Shown: positions 35,190 through 45,083, counted from the stretch's first letter. The stretch: DNA of 53,836 bases from Microbacterium sp. A20 (GCF_004794515.1 NZ_SSDF01000036.1:1-53836), one strand, 5' to 3'. Notes: generated from the sequence alone by a model not told the origin. Program-made: numbers and translations.

Positions 35190-35426
35190 ATGATCACTTC
35201 GGTGGATGACGCTGTCGCGACCGGAGTCCTGATCGACGACCGCGAGCTGCACGTGCACATGAAGGACGGACGCACCATCAGTGTTCCTCTCGACTGGTTC
35301 CCGCGCCTTGTCGACGCGAGCGCCGATGAGCGAGCGGACTGGCGCCTGATCGGCGCGGGGGAGGGTGTCCACTGGCGGCAGCTGGACGAAGACCTCTCCA
35401 TCGCCGCGCTGCTCCGAGGCCGCTGA
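35190..35426 (+). CDS. DUF2442 domain-containing protein
   Basis: The 78-residue protein (DDRELHVHMKDGRTISVPLDWFPRLVDAS, then WRLIGAGEGVHWRQLDEDLSIAALL) matches the DUF2442 pattern. Members often sit beside a DUF4160 gene, but no such partner is here. AAGGAGG lies just before ATG 35190, 13 bp after the MFS stop, so it may be the last gene of that operon. Function unknown. Confidence 0.85.
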   Translation: MITSVDDAVATGVLIDDRELHVHMKDGRTISVPLDWFPRLVDASADERADWRLIGAGEGVHWRQLDEDLSIAALLRGR

Positions 35427-35467
35427 CGCGCTTTGCGGGGTATCGCGGAATGTGATGTCATCGGGCG

Positions 35468-36007
35468 ATGACGATCGCACTCGTTCGACCGACCATCGAC
35501 CTCTTCGACTCCTGGGCCGCGGCCGTGGCCGAGTTCGACGGCGGACACATCGACGGCGGCGGTTATGAGCAGGGGTTCGTGCCCGACCGTGCCGCATGCG
35601 AAGCGTTCGTCGAGAAGGCGGAGCTGTACGCCACTCCGGGTGCGGTGCTGCCCGAGGGGCACGTGCCGTGCGACTTCTTCTGGATCACCGAGGGCGACCG
35701 CGTCGTCGGGTTCATCGCGTTCCGGCGTGAGCTCAACGAGTGGCTGCGTCGCTTCGGCGGCCACATCGGCTACTCGACGATCCCGTCGCGGCGCCGGGAG
35801 GGAATCGTGCGCGAAGCCCTCCGCCTCGTGCTCCGCTTCGCGAAGTCCGAAGGCTACGACCGCGTGATGCTCACCTGCGACGACGACAACGTCGGCTCTA
35901 TCCACACGATCGAGGGCGCCGGCGGGGAGCTCGAGGGCGTGATCGACGCCTCGGAGTCGGGGCAGCCGCGCGTGCGGCAGTACTGGATCGAGCTGTCGCC
36001 GGCCTGA
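35468..36007 (+). CDS. GNAT family N-acetyltransferase
   Basis: The 179-residue protein has DFFWITEGDRVVGFIAFRRELN (beta strands 2-4 of GNAT) and RRREGIVREALRLVLRFAKSEGYDRVMLTC, the acetyl-CoA-binding turn and following helix. The QxxGxG/A loop is modified to RRREGI. The acceptor is unknown. It lies 41 bp after the DUF2442 gene and is convergent with the ROK gene 21 bp away. Confidence 0.85.
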   Translation: MTIALVRPTIDLFDSWAAAVAEFDGGHIDGGGYEQGFVPDRAACEAFVEKAELYATPGAVLPEGHVPCDFFWITEGDRVVGFIAFRRELNEWLRRFGGHIGYSTIPSRRREGIVREALRLVLRFAKSEGYDRVMLTCDDDNVGSIHTIEGAGGELEGVIDASESGQPRVRQYWIELSPA

Positions 36008-36028
36008 GGATCCCCGGTCGCCCGCGGA

Positions 36029-37246
36029 TCAGGCCTGCGTGCTGAAGACCGATGACAGCACCAGCCCGGCCCCGCCCAGAAGGGTGATCTGATCGGGGTC
36101 TTCGGCGAACATGACCGTTGGCGGCTGTCCGCGCTCCGGTGCCAGCTGGGTGACCCACGCCTGCAGAGCCATGCGCATCGCGTCGCCCCCCGTGCAGGCG
36201 TCGCCGTGCATGATGTAGTGGCCGGGTGCCAGGATCTGCTCGTTGTTCGCGATGCCTATCGCGAGGTTCCGGGCATACAGGTCGAGCAGGGTCGCCGCGT
36301 CCTCCGATCCCGACTCGACCAGTGCCGCGAGCGCGCGTGAGTCGAGCGTCTCCGCCTCGGGGAGTTTCGCCGCGGCTGCACGATCGCGGAGCCAGCCGAG
36401 CGTCGCGACCGTCTCCCAGCATCCGCGGCGTCCGCAGCGGCACAGAGCGCCGTCCATCTGCACGATGGTGTGTCCGGATTCCCCGCCGGCCCCGTTCTCG
36501 CCGCGCAGCACCTCGCCGCCGTGCATGATGCCGAAGCCCAGCGCCTCGCCCGTGTACACCGAGGCGAAGTCCTGGATCTCGCGTCCGAGACCGAACCAGC
36601 GGTCCCCGAGCGCCTGCACGCGGGGGTGGTGGTCGATCAGGGTCGTGGCGCCGAAGCGCTTCTCGAGAAGGGCGACGACGGGGAGGCCGTTGAGCCCGGG
36701 CGTGAGGTGCATCGAGATGACGCTGCCCGTGCTGGTGTCGACCATGCCGGCCGCCGCGACGCCGATCCCGACCAGCTGCTGGCCGGCGAAGCACCCGTCG
36801 GTGACCTGGTGAAGGGAGGTGATGATCTCCTCGGCGGAGGCGTCGCGGCTGTATGCCGCGTGGTGCATCTCGTGGATCGTGCCGTCGAACGCGATGCGCG
36901 CGGCGACGACGAAGTCGGGGGAGAGGTGCACGGCGCCGAGCCAGGGTCCATCGTTGCGGAACCACAGCGGGCGGGCGGGCTTCCCTCCCGCTTCCGACGG
37001 GGCGACGGGCTCGCCTTCGACGAGGGTGGCCGAGTCGAGCAGCGGCTGGAGGATGGTCGCGATCGTCGCGCGGTTGACGCCGAGTGATCGGGCAAGCTGT
37101 GCTCGACTGGAGGGGCCGAGGCGGTGCAGGGTCTCGAGCACTCGACGCCGGTTCGCAGCGCCGATGGCGCTGGTGGTGATGAGGGGCTTCCGCGCCGACT
37201 GGTCGGAGAACGCCAGGTCGGACTGAGATCTGCGGGACGGTGCCAT
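36029..37246 (-). CDS. ROK family regulator without the kinase aspartate
   Basis: The 405-residue protein has a winged helix (ANRRRVLETLHRLGPSSRAQLARSLGVNRATIATIL) and a ROK domain with the zinc motif CRCGRRGC followed by WE. Where the other two ROK proteins here have NDAN, it reads DHHP (in LIDHHPRVQALGD), so the catalytic Asp is missing and it should be a pure sensor-repressor. It is divergent from a Gfo/Idh and sugar-importer operon, its likely target. The ATG follows an AAAGGCAGG-type RBS. Confidence 0.92.
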   Translation of the reverse strand: MAPSRRSQSDLAFSDQSARKPLITTSAIGAANRRRVLETLHRLGPSSRAQLARSLGVNRATIATILQPLLDSATLVEGEPVAPSEAGGKPARPLWFRNDGPWLGAVHLSPDFVVAARIAFDGTIHEMHHAAYSRDASAEEIITSLHQVTDGCFAGQQLVGIGVAAAGMVDTSTGSVISMHLTPGLNGLPVVALLEKRFGATTLIDHHPRVQALGDRWFGLGREIQDFASVYTGEALGFGIMHGGEVLRGENGAGGESGHTIVQMDGALCRCGRRGCWETVATLGWLRDRAAAAKLPEAETLDSRALAALVESGSEDAATLLDLYARNLAIGIANNEQILAPGHYIMHGDACTGGDAMRMALQAWVTQLAPERGQPPTVMFAEDPDQITLLGGAGLVLSSVFSTQA

Positions 37247-37314
37247 CGCACCTGCCTTTCCGTTCGCGACGGGTGGCGGCGATGCTCCGTCTGCGGATCA
37301 GTTTACAAGGAAGA

Positions 37315-37337
37315 ATGTATGGTTTAGTGTCATACAT
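37315..37337. promoter_or_regulatory. Inverted repeat ATGTATG-N9-CATACAT between the ROK gene and the importer operon
   Basis: Perfect 7-bp arms in an AT-rich patch of the divergent intergenic region make this the best candidate operator for the adjacent ROK repressor. The binding assignment is inference. Confidence 0.65.
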
Positions 37338-37369
37338 ACCTCGCGGCACGCGGGTGAATCCATGAAGAA

Positions 37370-38410
37370 GTGGGGTTGGCAGTGAACCACAACAGGTCAG
37401 CACGAGTCGGAGTCATCGGCGGCGGAATCCGCGGCGGCATGTTCGCCCGGGCGCTCCAGGAGAATCCCGATGCCGAGCTCGTGGCGATCTGCGACCGGAG
37501 CCCCGCCGTCCTGTCGATGATGGTCGACCAGCTCGGCGTCCCCGGGTATTCCTCCACCGAGGAGATGCTCGCCGCCCACCCGGAACTGACCGCCGTGGTC
37601 ATCGCCACCCCGGACTTCGCGCATCGAGATGCCGCCGTGCTCAGCGCCGGCGCCGGGCTCGACCTCATGATCGAGAAGCCGCTCGCTACCGAGGTCGGCG
37701 ACGCGCGTGCCATCCTCGACGCGGCCGCCGAGTCCGGCTCGCGCGTCATGGTCGGCTTCGAGAACCGGTGGAACGTGCGTTACTCCTCGGTGCGGGACCG
37801 GCTCGGGGCAGACGGGGATCCGCGCATCAGCGCCCAGATCATCCACCTCAACGACACGGTGTTCGTGCCGACCGAGATGCTGTCCTGGTCGGCGAAGAGC
37901 TCTCCGGCCTGGTTCCTCATGCCGCACTCCCTCGACCTGGCCTGCTGGATCGGCCGCACTCGTCCGGTGTCGGTCTACGCAGTCGGCGCGCGCGACCGGC
38001 TCGCGGCTGGCGGCATCGACACCTGGGACCGGGTCAACGCGATCTTCACCATGGCGGACGGCTCCCACGTGGCCCTCAACTCGTCCTGGGTGCTGCCGGA
38101 GTCCATGCCCTCTGTCTTCGACTTCCGGTATGAGATCCAGGCGGCGGAGCACGTCGTGCACATCGACGGCGCCGACGACGGCGTGATCGACTACGGCGTC
38201 GAGCGCGGGCAGCTCGTGCAGTCCGCCGTGCACGAGCGCGGTGGACGTATCCACGGCGTGCCGATCGACATGGTGTCCGACTTCGTCCGCCTCGTGCGCG
38301 GCGAAGACGTCTCAGTGCCGGACGCCCGCGACGGTCTGCTCATCACGGCAGCCATCGAAGCCGTGCACACCGCCCTCGAGACCGGACAGGTCGTCGAGAT
38401 CTCGGTCTGA
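37370..38410 (+). CDS. Gfo/Idh/MocA family oxidoreductase
   Basis: The 346-residue protein has an N-terminal NAD(P) Rossmann motif (VGVIGGGIRGGMFARAL), the family signature EKPLATEVGDAR with the catalytic-region lysine, and a C-terminal alpha/beta domain. Such enzymes oxidise or epimerise sugars and inositols. As first gene before a sugar importer it probably acts on the imported compound. GTG 37370 is used; GTG 37382, which gives NHNRSARVGVIGG, is an equally possible start. Substrate unknown. Confidence 0.88.
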   Translation: MGLAVNHNRSARVGVIGGGIRGGMFARALQENPDAELVAICDRSPAVLSMMVDQLGVPGYSSTEEMLAAHPELTAVVIATPDFAHRDAAVLSAGAGLDLMIEKPLATEVGDARAILDAAAESGSRVMVGFENRWNVRYSSVRDRLGADGDPRISAQIIHLNDTVFVPTEMLSWSAKSSPAWFLMPHSLDLACWIGRTRPVSVYAVGARDRLAAGGIDTWDRVNAIFTMADGSHVALNSSWVLPESMPSVFDFRYEIQAAEHVVHIDGADDGVIDYGVERGQLVQSAVHERGGRIHGVPIDMVSDFVRLVRGEDVSVPDARDGLLITAAIEAVHTALETGQVVEISV

Positions 38411-38419
38411 CCTCCTCCT

Positions 38420-38449
38420 CATCCCGCAACACCTTCATCCCGCAACACC
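38420..38449. repeat. Two direct copies of CATCCCGCAACACC upstream of the binding-protein gene
   Basis: The 14-bp sequence occurs at 38420-38433 and 38436-38449. It lies in the 96-bp gap between the oxidoreductase and binding-protein genes. No hairpin is obvious. Confidence 0.6.
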
Positions 38450-38506
38450 GCGTCACCCCGAAACACACGCGATACCCCGACAGGAACTTCACGAAGGAGC
38501 AAGGAA

Positions 38507-39835
38507 ATGAACGCATCATCGTCGATGAGCCAGGGCTTCTCCCGGCGCCAGGTCTTCCAGCTCGGTGGGCTGGCCGTGGGCGCGATCGCGCTCGCCGGCT
38601 GCACCCCGGGAGGCCAGAAGCAGAGCTCAGGCCCCCTCACCGCCGGCAGCGGAAAGCCGTCCGGCCAGATCAGCATCCTCGACGACAACACCAACAGCGT
38701 CTTCAAGGCCCGCGCCATCGCGGAGTTCGAGAAGAAGACGGGTATCAAGGTCGCCACCTATCAGCAGGGCAACTTCAACGACCTGCACGACAAGATGGCC
38801 ACGATGTTCGCCGCCCAGGATTCATCGTTCGACGTCGTGATGACATGGGCGGGGTGGTCGGCCGAGTTCGGGCAGGCGGGTTGGCTCGAGGAACTCGACA
38901 AGTCCGTGATCCCCAAGGACCTGATCCAGCCGGCGCTCGATGCCGTGTCCTGGCGAGGCAAGGTCTACGGCCTGCCGAAGTTCGTCAGCGCCCAGACCAT
39001 GTTCTGGAACAAGGACCTCTACGGCTCGGCCGGACTTGATCCCGAGGTCGGACCGGCCAACTGGGACGAGTTCGTGGCCGCGGCCAAGGCGCTCACCACG
39101 GGTGACCGGTACGGGTACGCGTGCGACATGGGCAACCCGGCCGGCGCGTACCAGAACTTCCTGCGCATGCTTCTGCTCAACGGGGGCGAGTTCTATGACG
39201 CCGACTACCGACCGACCTTCGCCGGAGATGAGGGTGTCGAGGCACTCACCAAGCTCGTCGAACTGCTGCAGGTGCACAAAGTGATGGACCCCTCGTCGTT
39301 GCAGATCACGAACGCCTCCGACCTCGCCGACCTGTTCGCGCGGGGCAACACGGGCATGGTGTTCAACTGGCCGTTCCAGTACGCGGTGGCGACGGCCGAC
39401 GGCGCGGCGACGAGCGCGTCGACGGTCGGCAACGGACTGCTCCCCGGCATCTCGGTGCGCTCCGCATCGATCGACGGATCCGAGGGCTTCGCGATCAGCA
39501 AGTTCTCGAAGAACAAGGAGGCCGCGCTGGCGTGGCTGCAGTTCGTCACGACCGGTGATGTGCAGACCGACATCGTCGAGAAGGAGGGCTGGTTCCCCGT
39601 CTCGCAGACCGTGCTGGCCGACCCGGCGGCACGCGAGGCGCTGCCCATCCTCTCCACCTATGAGGAGTCCACCGAGTACGTCACCAAGCGCTATGGGACC
39701 CCCTGGTCCAACGAGCTCGATCAGGCACTCTCCGTGCAGCTCATCAACGCGATGAACGGCAAGACCTCTCCGAAGGAGGCTCTCGCCAGTGCACAGAAGA
39801 CGGCAGAGGGCCTCGTGAACAAGTACCTGAAGTAG
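38507..39835 (+). CDS. Sugar-binding lipoprotein with a Tat-type signal
   Basis: The 442-residue protein begins with SRRQVF followed by a hydrophobic stretch and lipobox LAGC (C32), so it is probably exported folded through Tat and then lipidated. The mature part is a family-1 solute-binding protein (ISILDDNTNSVFKARAIAEFEKKTG, VYGLPKFVSAQTMFWNKDLY). AAGGAG precedes ATG 38507. It serves the importer encoded downstream. Ligand unknown. Confidence 0.92.
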   Translation: MNASSSMSQGFSRRQVFQLGGLAVGAIALAGCTPGGQKQSSGPLTAGSGKPSGQISILDDNTNSVFKARAIAEFEKKTGIKVATYQQGNFNDLHDKMATMFAAQDSSFDVVMTWAGWSAEFGQAGWLEELDKSVIPKDLIQPALDAVSWRGKVYGLPKFVSAQTMFWNKDLYGSAGLDPEVGPANWDEFVAAAKALTTGDRYGYACDMGNPAGAYQNFLRMLLLNGGEFYDADYRPTFAGDEGVEALTKLVELLQVHKVMDPSSLQITNASDLADLFARGNTGMVFNWPFQYAVATADGAATSASTVGNGLLPGISVRSASIDGSEGFAISKFSKNKEAALAWLQFVTTGDVQTDIVEKEGWFPVSQTVLADPAAREALPILSTYEESTEYVTKRYGTPWSNELDQALSVQLINAMNGKTSPKEALASAQKTAEGLVNKYLK

Positions 39836-39848
39836 GGGCGGAACAGGG

Positions 39849-40775
39849 ATGGGCGTGAACCTCGCCGAAAGGAGCCGACGGCGCGACCTGCGCTTCGGCC
39901 TGATGCTGATCGCCCCGGCGGTGCTCATCATCGTGATGCTGCTGGGTTATCCGATGGGGTACGCGGTGTTCATGTCGTTCCATGAGTGGAACGACAAGCT
40001 GGGGATGGAGCATCCGTTCATCGGGCTCGACAACTACGGTCAGCTGCTGACGGATCCTGCTGTCCACAGGGCGATGGAGCGAACCGCGTACTTCTCCGTG
40101 ATCACGGTGATCGGGGGCGTGGCGCTGGCGGTCGCGATCGCGGTGCTGCTGAACCGGGAGTTCCGCGGGCGGACACTGGCCCGCGTGCTGCTCCTCGTTC
40201 CGTGGGCCGTGCCGCCGGTGGTCAACGGCATCATGTGGAAGCTGATCTTCGATGGCAGCACCGGTGTAGCGAACACGATCCTCCGGGGTCTCGGCCTCAC
40301 CGACCAGAACGTGCAGTGGCTGTCCGACCCGGCGATCGCGATGAACATCCTGGTGTTCGCGGAGATGTGGAAGCTGCTGCCCTTCCTCTGCCTCCTGATG
40401 CTTGCGGCCCTCCAGGGCATCCCGTCGAACCTCTACCGGGCGGCGGCGATCGACGGCGCGGGGCCCTGGCGGGCTTTCTGGCGCATCACGCTGCCGAACA
40501 TGCGGGGCGCGCTGATGTTCGCCCTCATCGTGCAGTCGATGTGGTCGTTGAAGGTCTTCGACACCATTTACGTGCTCACGGGCGGATCCGGCGGGCCGGC
40601 GGAGGGCACGACCACCATCAACTTCCTCGCCTATCTGGTGAACTTCAGCAACCTGGACCGCGGGTACGGCTCGGCGATGGCGGTGGGGATCATGATCCTC
40701 GTGCTCGTCGTTGCCGTGTTCTGGATCCTGCTGTTCGGCGGATTCCGTCGGAAGAGGGGAGAGGCGCATGCCTGA
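39849..40775 (+). CDS. ABC sugar permease, MalF type
   Basis: The 308-residue protein has six membrane segments (FGLMLIAPAVLIIVMLLGYPMGYAV first) and the EAA loop YRAAAIDGAGPWRAFWRITLP. It starts 13 bp after the binding-protein gene and overlaps the next permease by 8 bp. It is part of the ROK-linked importer. Confidence 0.92.
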   Translation: MGVNLAERSRRRDLRFGLMLIAPAVLIIVMLLGYPMGYAVFMSFHEWNDKLGMEHPFIGLDNYGQLLTDPAVHRAMERTAYFSVITVIGGVALAVAIAVLLNREFRGRTLARVLLLVPWAVPPVVNGIMWKLIFDGSTGVANTILRGLGLTDQNVQWLSDPAIAMNILVFAEMWKLLPFLCLLMLAALQGIPSNLYRAAAIDGAGPWRAFWRITLPNMRGALMFALIVQSMWSLKVFDTIYVLTGGSGGPAEGTTTINFLAYLVNFSNLDRGYGSAMAVGIMILVLVVAVFWILLFGGFRRKRGEAHA

Positions 40776-41661
40776 CCTGACCACCACCGCCTTGGTGACC
40801 ACCGACCGCCCCCGTGCCAGGCGGGTGTCGCGCCGCGGACGTCGACGCCTCACGGCCATCGTGTGCGCCGTGCTGCTCATCCTCGTGATGGCGTTCTTCC
40901 TCGCGCCGTTCCTGTGGATGTTCGTGTTCAGCGTCTATCCCGCCAGCGCGCTGCAGGGCGGCACCCCCGACCTGTCGCCGTCACTGCTCACCGTGGACTC
41001 GTACACCCGGCTGCTGTCGGACGGGAGCTTCCTCACCCCGATGGCCAACTCGGCCATCGTGGGGCTCTCCACGACCATCATCTGCATGACAGTCGGGGCG
41101 GCCTGCGCCTATGCGATCGCGCGGTTCCGCTTCCGCGGTCGTCAGCCGCTCCTGCTCAGCATGATGACGGTGCAGGCGATCCCGGTGATCGTGCTGGCCG
41201 TGCCGCTGTTCATCCTCCTCCGCTCGGTCGGCCTGTACGACCAGCTTCTGGGACTGATCGCCACCTACACGGCGTTCATCCTGCCGCTGGTGATCTGGAT
41301 GCTCGTGGGGTTCTTCGAGGACATCCCGCCGAGCCTGGAGCGGGCGGCGCGGATCGACGGCTGCAACAGGCTGCAGATCATGTACCGGATCGCGTTCCCC
41401 CTGGCTGCTCCTGGCATGGCGGCCACCGCGATCCTGGCGTTCATCACGAGCTGGAGCGATTTCTTCCTGGCGAAGGTGCTGACTTCGAACAATGCGGTGA
41501 CCCTTCCGGTCGAGACCGCGGCGTTCCAGGGGCTGTTCGCCATGGACTACACATCCGCGGCGACGGCAGGGGTGATCACGGCCATCCCGGTCCTGATCCT
41601 GACGCTCGTGGCACAGAAATGGATCATCCGCGGCATGACCGAGGGTGCGGTGAAGGGCTGA
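40768..41661 (+). CDS. ABC sugar permease, MalG type
   Basis: The 297-residue protein has a basic N-terminus (RPRARRVSRRGRRRL), six membrane segments, the EAA motif SLERAARIDGCNRLQIMYRIAFPL and the GMTEGAVKG end. I chose ATG 40768 because GGGGAGAGG lies just before it and it overlaps the preceding stop. It pairs with the preceding permease. Confidence 0.92.
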   Translation: MPDLTTTALVTTDRPRARRVSRRGRRRLTAIVCAVLLILVMAFFLAPFLWMFVFSVYPASALQGGTPDLSPSLLTVDSYTRLLSDGSFLTPMANSAIVGLSTTIICMTVGAACAYAIARFRFRGRQPLLLSMMTVQAIPVIVLAVPLFILLRSVGLYDQLLGLIATYTAFILPLVIWMLVGFFEDIPPSLERAARIDGCNRLQIMYRIAFPLAAPGMAATAILAFITSWSDFFLAKVLTSNNAVTLPVETAAFQGLFAMDYTSAATAGVITAIPVLILTLVAQKWIIRGMTEGAVKG

Positions 41662-41663
41662 TA

Positions 41664-42752
41664 ATGGCACAGATCGAATTGGTGGGCGTCGAGAAGTCGT
41701 ACGGACGCCCGAAGCGGGGTCAGGAGGCGCGAAAAGCGGTCTCCGACCTCAGCTATGTGATCGAGGACGGGCACTTCGTCTCCCTTCTCGGGCCATCCGG
41801 CTGCGGCAAGACGACGACGCTCAACATGATCGCCGGTCTGGAGGACATCTCCGGCGGCGAGATCCTCATCGACGGGCGACGCGTCGACGACCTGGATCCG
41901 GACAAGCGGGACCTCGCTTTCGTGTTCCAGGACTACGCGCTGTACCCGCACATGAGCGTCTACGAGAACATCGCTTTCGGGCTCCGGATGCGGCACGTCG
42001 CGAAGGACGAGATCGACCGCCGCGTCGTTGATGCGGCGGGCCGCCTCGACATCGGCCACGTGCTGGACGTGAAGCCGAAGAGCCTGTCCGGAGGGCAGCG
42101 GCAACGCGTGGCCCTGGCGCGAGCGATCGCGCGGCGTCCGGCGGTATTCCTGTTCGACGAGCCGTTGTCGAACCTCGACGCGCTCCTGCGCGATCAGACG
42201 CGCAGCGAGCTCAAGATGCTGCATCGAGAGCTCAACGCCACCAGCGTGTACGTGACGCACGATCAGGAGGAGGCGATGACGCTCTCCGACCGGATCGCCG
42301 TCATGAGCCGCGGCCGGCTCGAGCAGTACGGCAGCCCGTTCGAGGTCTACCACGAGCCGGCGACCGAGTTCGTCGCGTCGTTCGTCGGCAAACCGCGCAT
42401 GAACTTGTTCACCGTGCAGCGGCAGGAGGCGGGGCGCTACGTCCTGCTGGACACGACGCTCTCGCTCGATGTCGGTGACATCGCTCAGGCGGAGATCCGT
42501 GCCGGCCTCCGTCCGGAGGAATGCGGGGTCCGTGCGCCGTCGGTCGGCGAGCAGCCGCACGGGCATGTCGTCGCTGTCGAGCCCCTCGGCAACGTCTCGG
42601 ATGTGCACGTCGCGGTCGGTGACCTCGACTTCCTGGTGCGTGTACCTGGGTTCGGATCCTACGGTGTGGGTGATGCCGTGATGATCGTCCACGAAGGTGC
42701 TCGATTGCACTGCTTCGACGTGGAGACGGGCAGGCGGATCGCCTCCGACTGA
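41664..42752 (+). CDS. ABC transporter ATPase, MsiK/UgpC/MalK type
   Basis: The 362-residue protein has Walker A GPSGCGKTT, the Q-loop in FVFQDYALYPHM, signature LSGGQRQR, Walker B VFLFDEPLSNLDA and the switch His in VTHDQEEAMTLSD. A C-terminal TOBE-like regulatory domain (LRPEECGVRAPS) follows. It powers the adjacent sugar importer. It is the only MsiK-like ATPase in the window, so it might also energise the ceb and hexosaminidase-linked importers, which lack their own. It starts 2 bp after the permease stop. Confidence 0.93.
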   Translation: MAQIELVGVEKSYGRPKRGQEARKAVSDLSYVIEDGHFVSLLGPSGCGKTTTLNMIAGLEDISGGEILIDGRRVDDLDPDKRDLAFVFQDYALYPHMSVYENIAFGLRMRHVAKDEIDRRVVDAAGRLDIGHVLDVKPKSLSGGQRQRVALARAIARRPAVFLFDEPLSNLDALLRDQTRSELKMLHRELNATSVYVTHDQEEAMTLSDRIAVMSRGRLEQYGSPFEVYHEPATEFVASFVGKPRMNLFTVQRQEAGRYVLLDTTLSLDVGDIAQAEIRAGLRPEECGVRAPSVGEQPHGHVVAVEPLGNVSDVHVAVGDLDFLVRVPGFGSYGVGDAVMIVHEGARLHCFDVETGRRIASD

Positions 42753-42773
42753 GCGGCGCATGCCCGGTACCCG

Positions 42774-42803
42774 GCCCGCCTCCGACGCCCGACGGAGGCG
42801 GGC
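42774..42803 (+). terminator. Hairpin terminator after the ROK-linked importer operon
   Basis: GCCCGCCTCCG (42774-42784) pairs perfectly with CGGAGGCGGGC (42793-42803) across 8 nt, 21 nt past the ATPase stop. Confidence 0.8.
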
Positions 42804-42879
42804 GCGCGCCGAGGCGGCGACTAAGGTGGATGCTCGGCGATCGTCCGGTCGCATCATCCGATCCCGAGGAGCACACGTC

Positions 42880-44358
42880 GTGATCCGAAATCCATCCGCC
42901 GCGACCGGCCGCCTGCGCCGATCTGTGCGCCGCGCCGGTGCGGCCGCACTCGTCGCCTTCGTCGCCGTGGGAGCGCTGCTCGCCGGCGCCGCCCCTGCCA
43001 CCGCCGCCGATGACGGCGAGAAGTACGTCATCGGCACCGACACGACGTTCGCCCCGTTCGAGTTCACGAATGCGAACGGCGACCTCGTCGGCATCGACAT
43101 GGACCTGCTCCGTGCGATCGCGAAGGATCAGGGCTTCGAGGTCGAGATCCGCCAGCTCGGATTCGACGCCGCCGTGCAGGCGCTGCAGTCGAACCAGGTC
43201 GACGCCGTCATGGCCGGCATGTCGATCACCGAGGCGCGGCAGGAGACCTTCGACTTCAGCGAGCCCTACTTCACCAGTGGCATCCAGCTGGGCGTGCTCG
43301 AGGAAAGCGACATCCAGTCCCTCGACGACCTCGACGGCAAGGCCGTCGCCGTGAAGACCGGCACGCAGGGTCAGACCTTCGCCGAAGAGAACAAGGACGA
43401 GTACGGCTTCAAGGTCACTCCGTACCAGGACACGACCGACATGGTGGACGCCGTGAAAGCGGGCCAGGCTGTCGGCTACTTCGAGGACTTCCCGGTGCTG
43501 GCCTACGGCATCCAGCAGGGCTCCGGCTTCCGTCTGATCGGCCAGCCCGAGCTGGGTGGCGAGTACGGCTTCGCGGTCAACAAGGGCGAGAACCCCGAGC
43601 TGATCGAGATGTTCAACGAGGGTCTCGCGAACCTGAAGGCCTCCGGCGAGTACGACGAGATCGTCGACACCTACCTGTCCGGCGGCGAGGAGTCCGCGCA
43701 GCCGACCGACATCATCTCGGTGGCCGTCGAGTACTGGCCCGCGCTCATGCAGGGGCTCTGGCTCACGATCCTCGCGACGATCGTCGCGATCGTGGCCGCG
43801 TTCATCCTCGGCATCATCTTCGGGTTCGGCCGTCTCGCGAAGTTCGCTCCCCTGCGCTGGATCTCCACCGCGTACGTCTACATCTTCCGCGGTACCCCGA
43901 TCCTCATCCAGGCGTTCTTCGTGTTCTTCGCGATCCCGCAGCTGATCCCCGATCTGAAGTTCGATCCGTTCGTCGCCGGCGCGATCACGCTCTCGCTCAA
44001 CACGGGTGCGTACATGACCGAGATCATCCGCGGCGGCATCCAGGCGGTCGATCCCGGTCAGAACGAGGCCTCGCGTTCGCTGGGCCTCAGCCACTGGAAG
44101 ACGATGCAGAAGGTCGTGCTCCCGCAGGCGTTCCGCATCATGATCCCGTCGTTCGTGAACCAGGGCATCATCACCCTCAAGGACACGTCGCTGATCAGCG
44201 TCATCGGCCTCGCGGAGCTGACGTTCGTGTCGCGCCAGATCATCGCCTCGACGTATCTTTCGGCCCAGGTGCTGACGATCGTCGCCATCATCTACTTCAT
44301 CGTGATCACGCTGCTGACGCTGCTCGCGAACCGCCTGGAGAGGACGTTCAACGCATGA
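42880..44358 (+). CDS. Fused amino-acid ABC binding protein and permease (GlnH-GlnP type)
   Basis: The 492-residue protein has a signal peptide ending near ATAADDG and a family-3 binding domain ([29 protein letters not shown], split over its first motif; [17 protein letters not shown]). A membrane permease domain follows ([17 protein letters not shown], then the EAA loop [23 protein letters not shown]). It captures and imports an amino acid, probably polar such as glutamine. GTG 42880 is chosen for GAGGAG 9 nt upstream. It overlaps the ATPase gene by 4 bp. Confidence 0.92.
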   Translation: MIRNPSAATGRLRRSVRRAGAAALVAFVAVGALLAGAAPATAADDGEKYVIGTDTTFAPFEFTNANGDLVGIDMDLLRAIAKDQGFEVEIRQLGFDAAVQALQSNQVDAVMAGMSITEARQETFDFSEPYFTSGIQLGVLEESDIQSLDDLDGKAVAVKTGTQGQTFAEENKDEYGFKVTPYQDTTDMVDAVKAGQAVGYFEDFPVLAYGIQQGSGFRLIGQPELGGEYGFAVNKGENPELIEMFNEGLANLKASGEYDEIVDTYLSGGEESAQPTDIISVAVEYWPALMQGLWLTILATIVAIVAAFILGIIFGFGRLAKFAPLRWISTAYVYIFRGTPILIQAFFVFFAIPQLIPDLKFDPFVAGAITLSLNTGAYMTEIIRGGIQAVDPGQNEASRSLGLSHWKTMQKVVLPQAFRIMIPSFVNQGIITLKDTSLISVIGLAELTFVSRQIIASTYLSAQVLTIVAIIYFIVITLLTLLANRLERTFNA

Positions 44359-45083
44359 GCAAGATCGTGGTGCAGAACCTGCACAAGTCGTTCGGCGACA
44401 ACGAGGTGCTCAAGGGCATCGACCTGGCGGTGGAAGACGGCGAGGTCGTCGCGGTCATCGGTCCGTCGGGGTCGGGGAAGTCCACGCTGCTGCGCTGCCT
44501 CAACAAGCTCGAGGAGCCGACGTCAGGGCACGTCATCATCGACGGCGTTGACCTCACGGACAAGAGCGTGAAGCTCGACGAGGTGCGTCAGCGCATCGGC
44601 ATGGTGTTCCAGCACTTCAACCTGTTCCCCCACATGACCGTGCTCGAGAACATCACCCTCGCGCCGGTCGAGTGCGGCAAGATGACCAAGGCTCAGGCGC
44701 GCGAGCGTGCGCTGGCGCTGCTGGAGCGCGTCGGCCTGTCGGAGAAGGCGGACGCGAAGCCGGCATCCCTCTCCGGTGGTCAGAAGCAGCGCGTGGCGAT
44801 CGCCCGTGCGCTAGCGATGGATCCCGAGATCATGCTGTTCGACGAGGCGACGAGCGCCCTCGACCCCGAGATGGTCGGCGAGGTGCTGCAGGTCATCCGC
44901 GACCTGGCCTCGGGCGGTATGACGATGGTGCTGGTGACGCATGAGATGGGCTTCGCCCGCGAGGTGTCCGGACGCACGGTCTTCATGGACGGCGGCGTCG
45001 TGGTCGAGGAGGCCCCGCCCGCCGAGCTCTTCGGTGCCCCCAAGAACGAGCGCCTGAAGGACTTCCTCTCGAAGGTGCTCTGA
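44355..45083 (+). CDS. Amino-acid ABC transporter ATPase (GlnQ type)
   Basis: The 242-residue ATPase has Walker [10 protein letters not shown], the Q-loop in [18 protein letters not shown], signature LSGGQKQR, Walker [15 protein letters not shown] and switch [11 protein letters not shown]. The [10 protein letters not shown] segment is typical of polar-amino-acid importers. It overlaps the fused binding-protein/permease gene (ATGA) and completes a two-gene transporter. Confidence 0.95.
   Translation: MSKIVVQNLHKSFGDNEVLKGIDLAVEDGEVVAVIGPSGSGKSTLLRCLNKLEEPTSGHVIIDGVDLTDKSVKLDEVRQRIGMVFQHFNLFPHMTVLENITLAPVECGKMTKAQARERALALLERVGLSEKADAKPASLSGGQKQRVAIARALAMDPEIMLFDEATSALDPEMVGEVLQVIRDLASGGMTMVLVTHEMGFAREVSGRTVFMDGGVVVEEAPPAELFGAPKNERLKDFLSKVL

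Noticed and set aside
35190..35426. DUF2442 gene as part of a toxin-antitoxin-like pair
   Set aside because: The usual DUF4160 partner is absent; the neighbours are an MFS pump and a GNAT gene.
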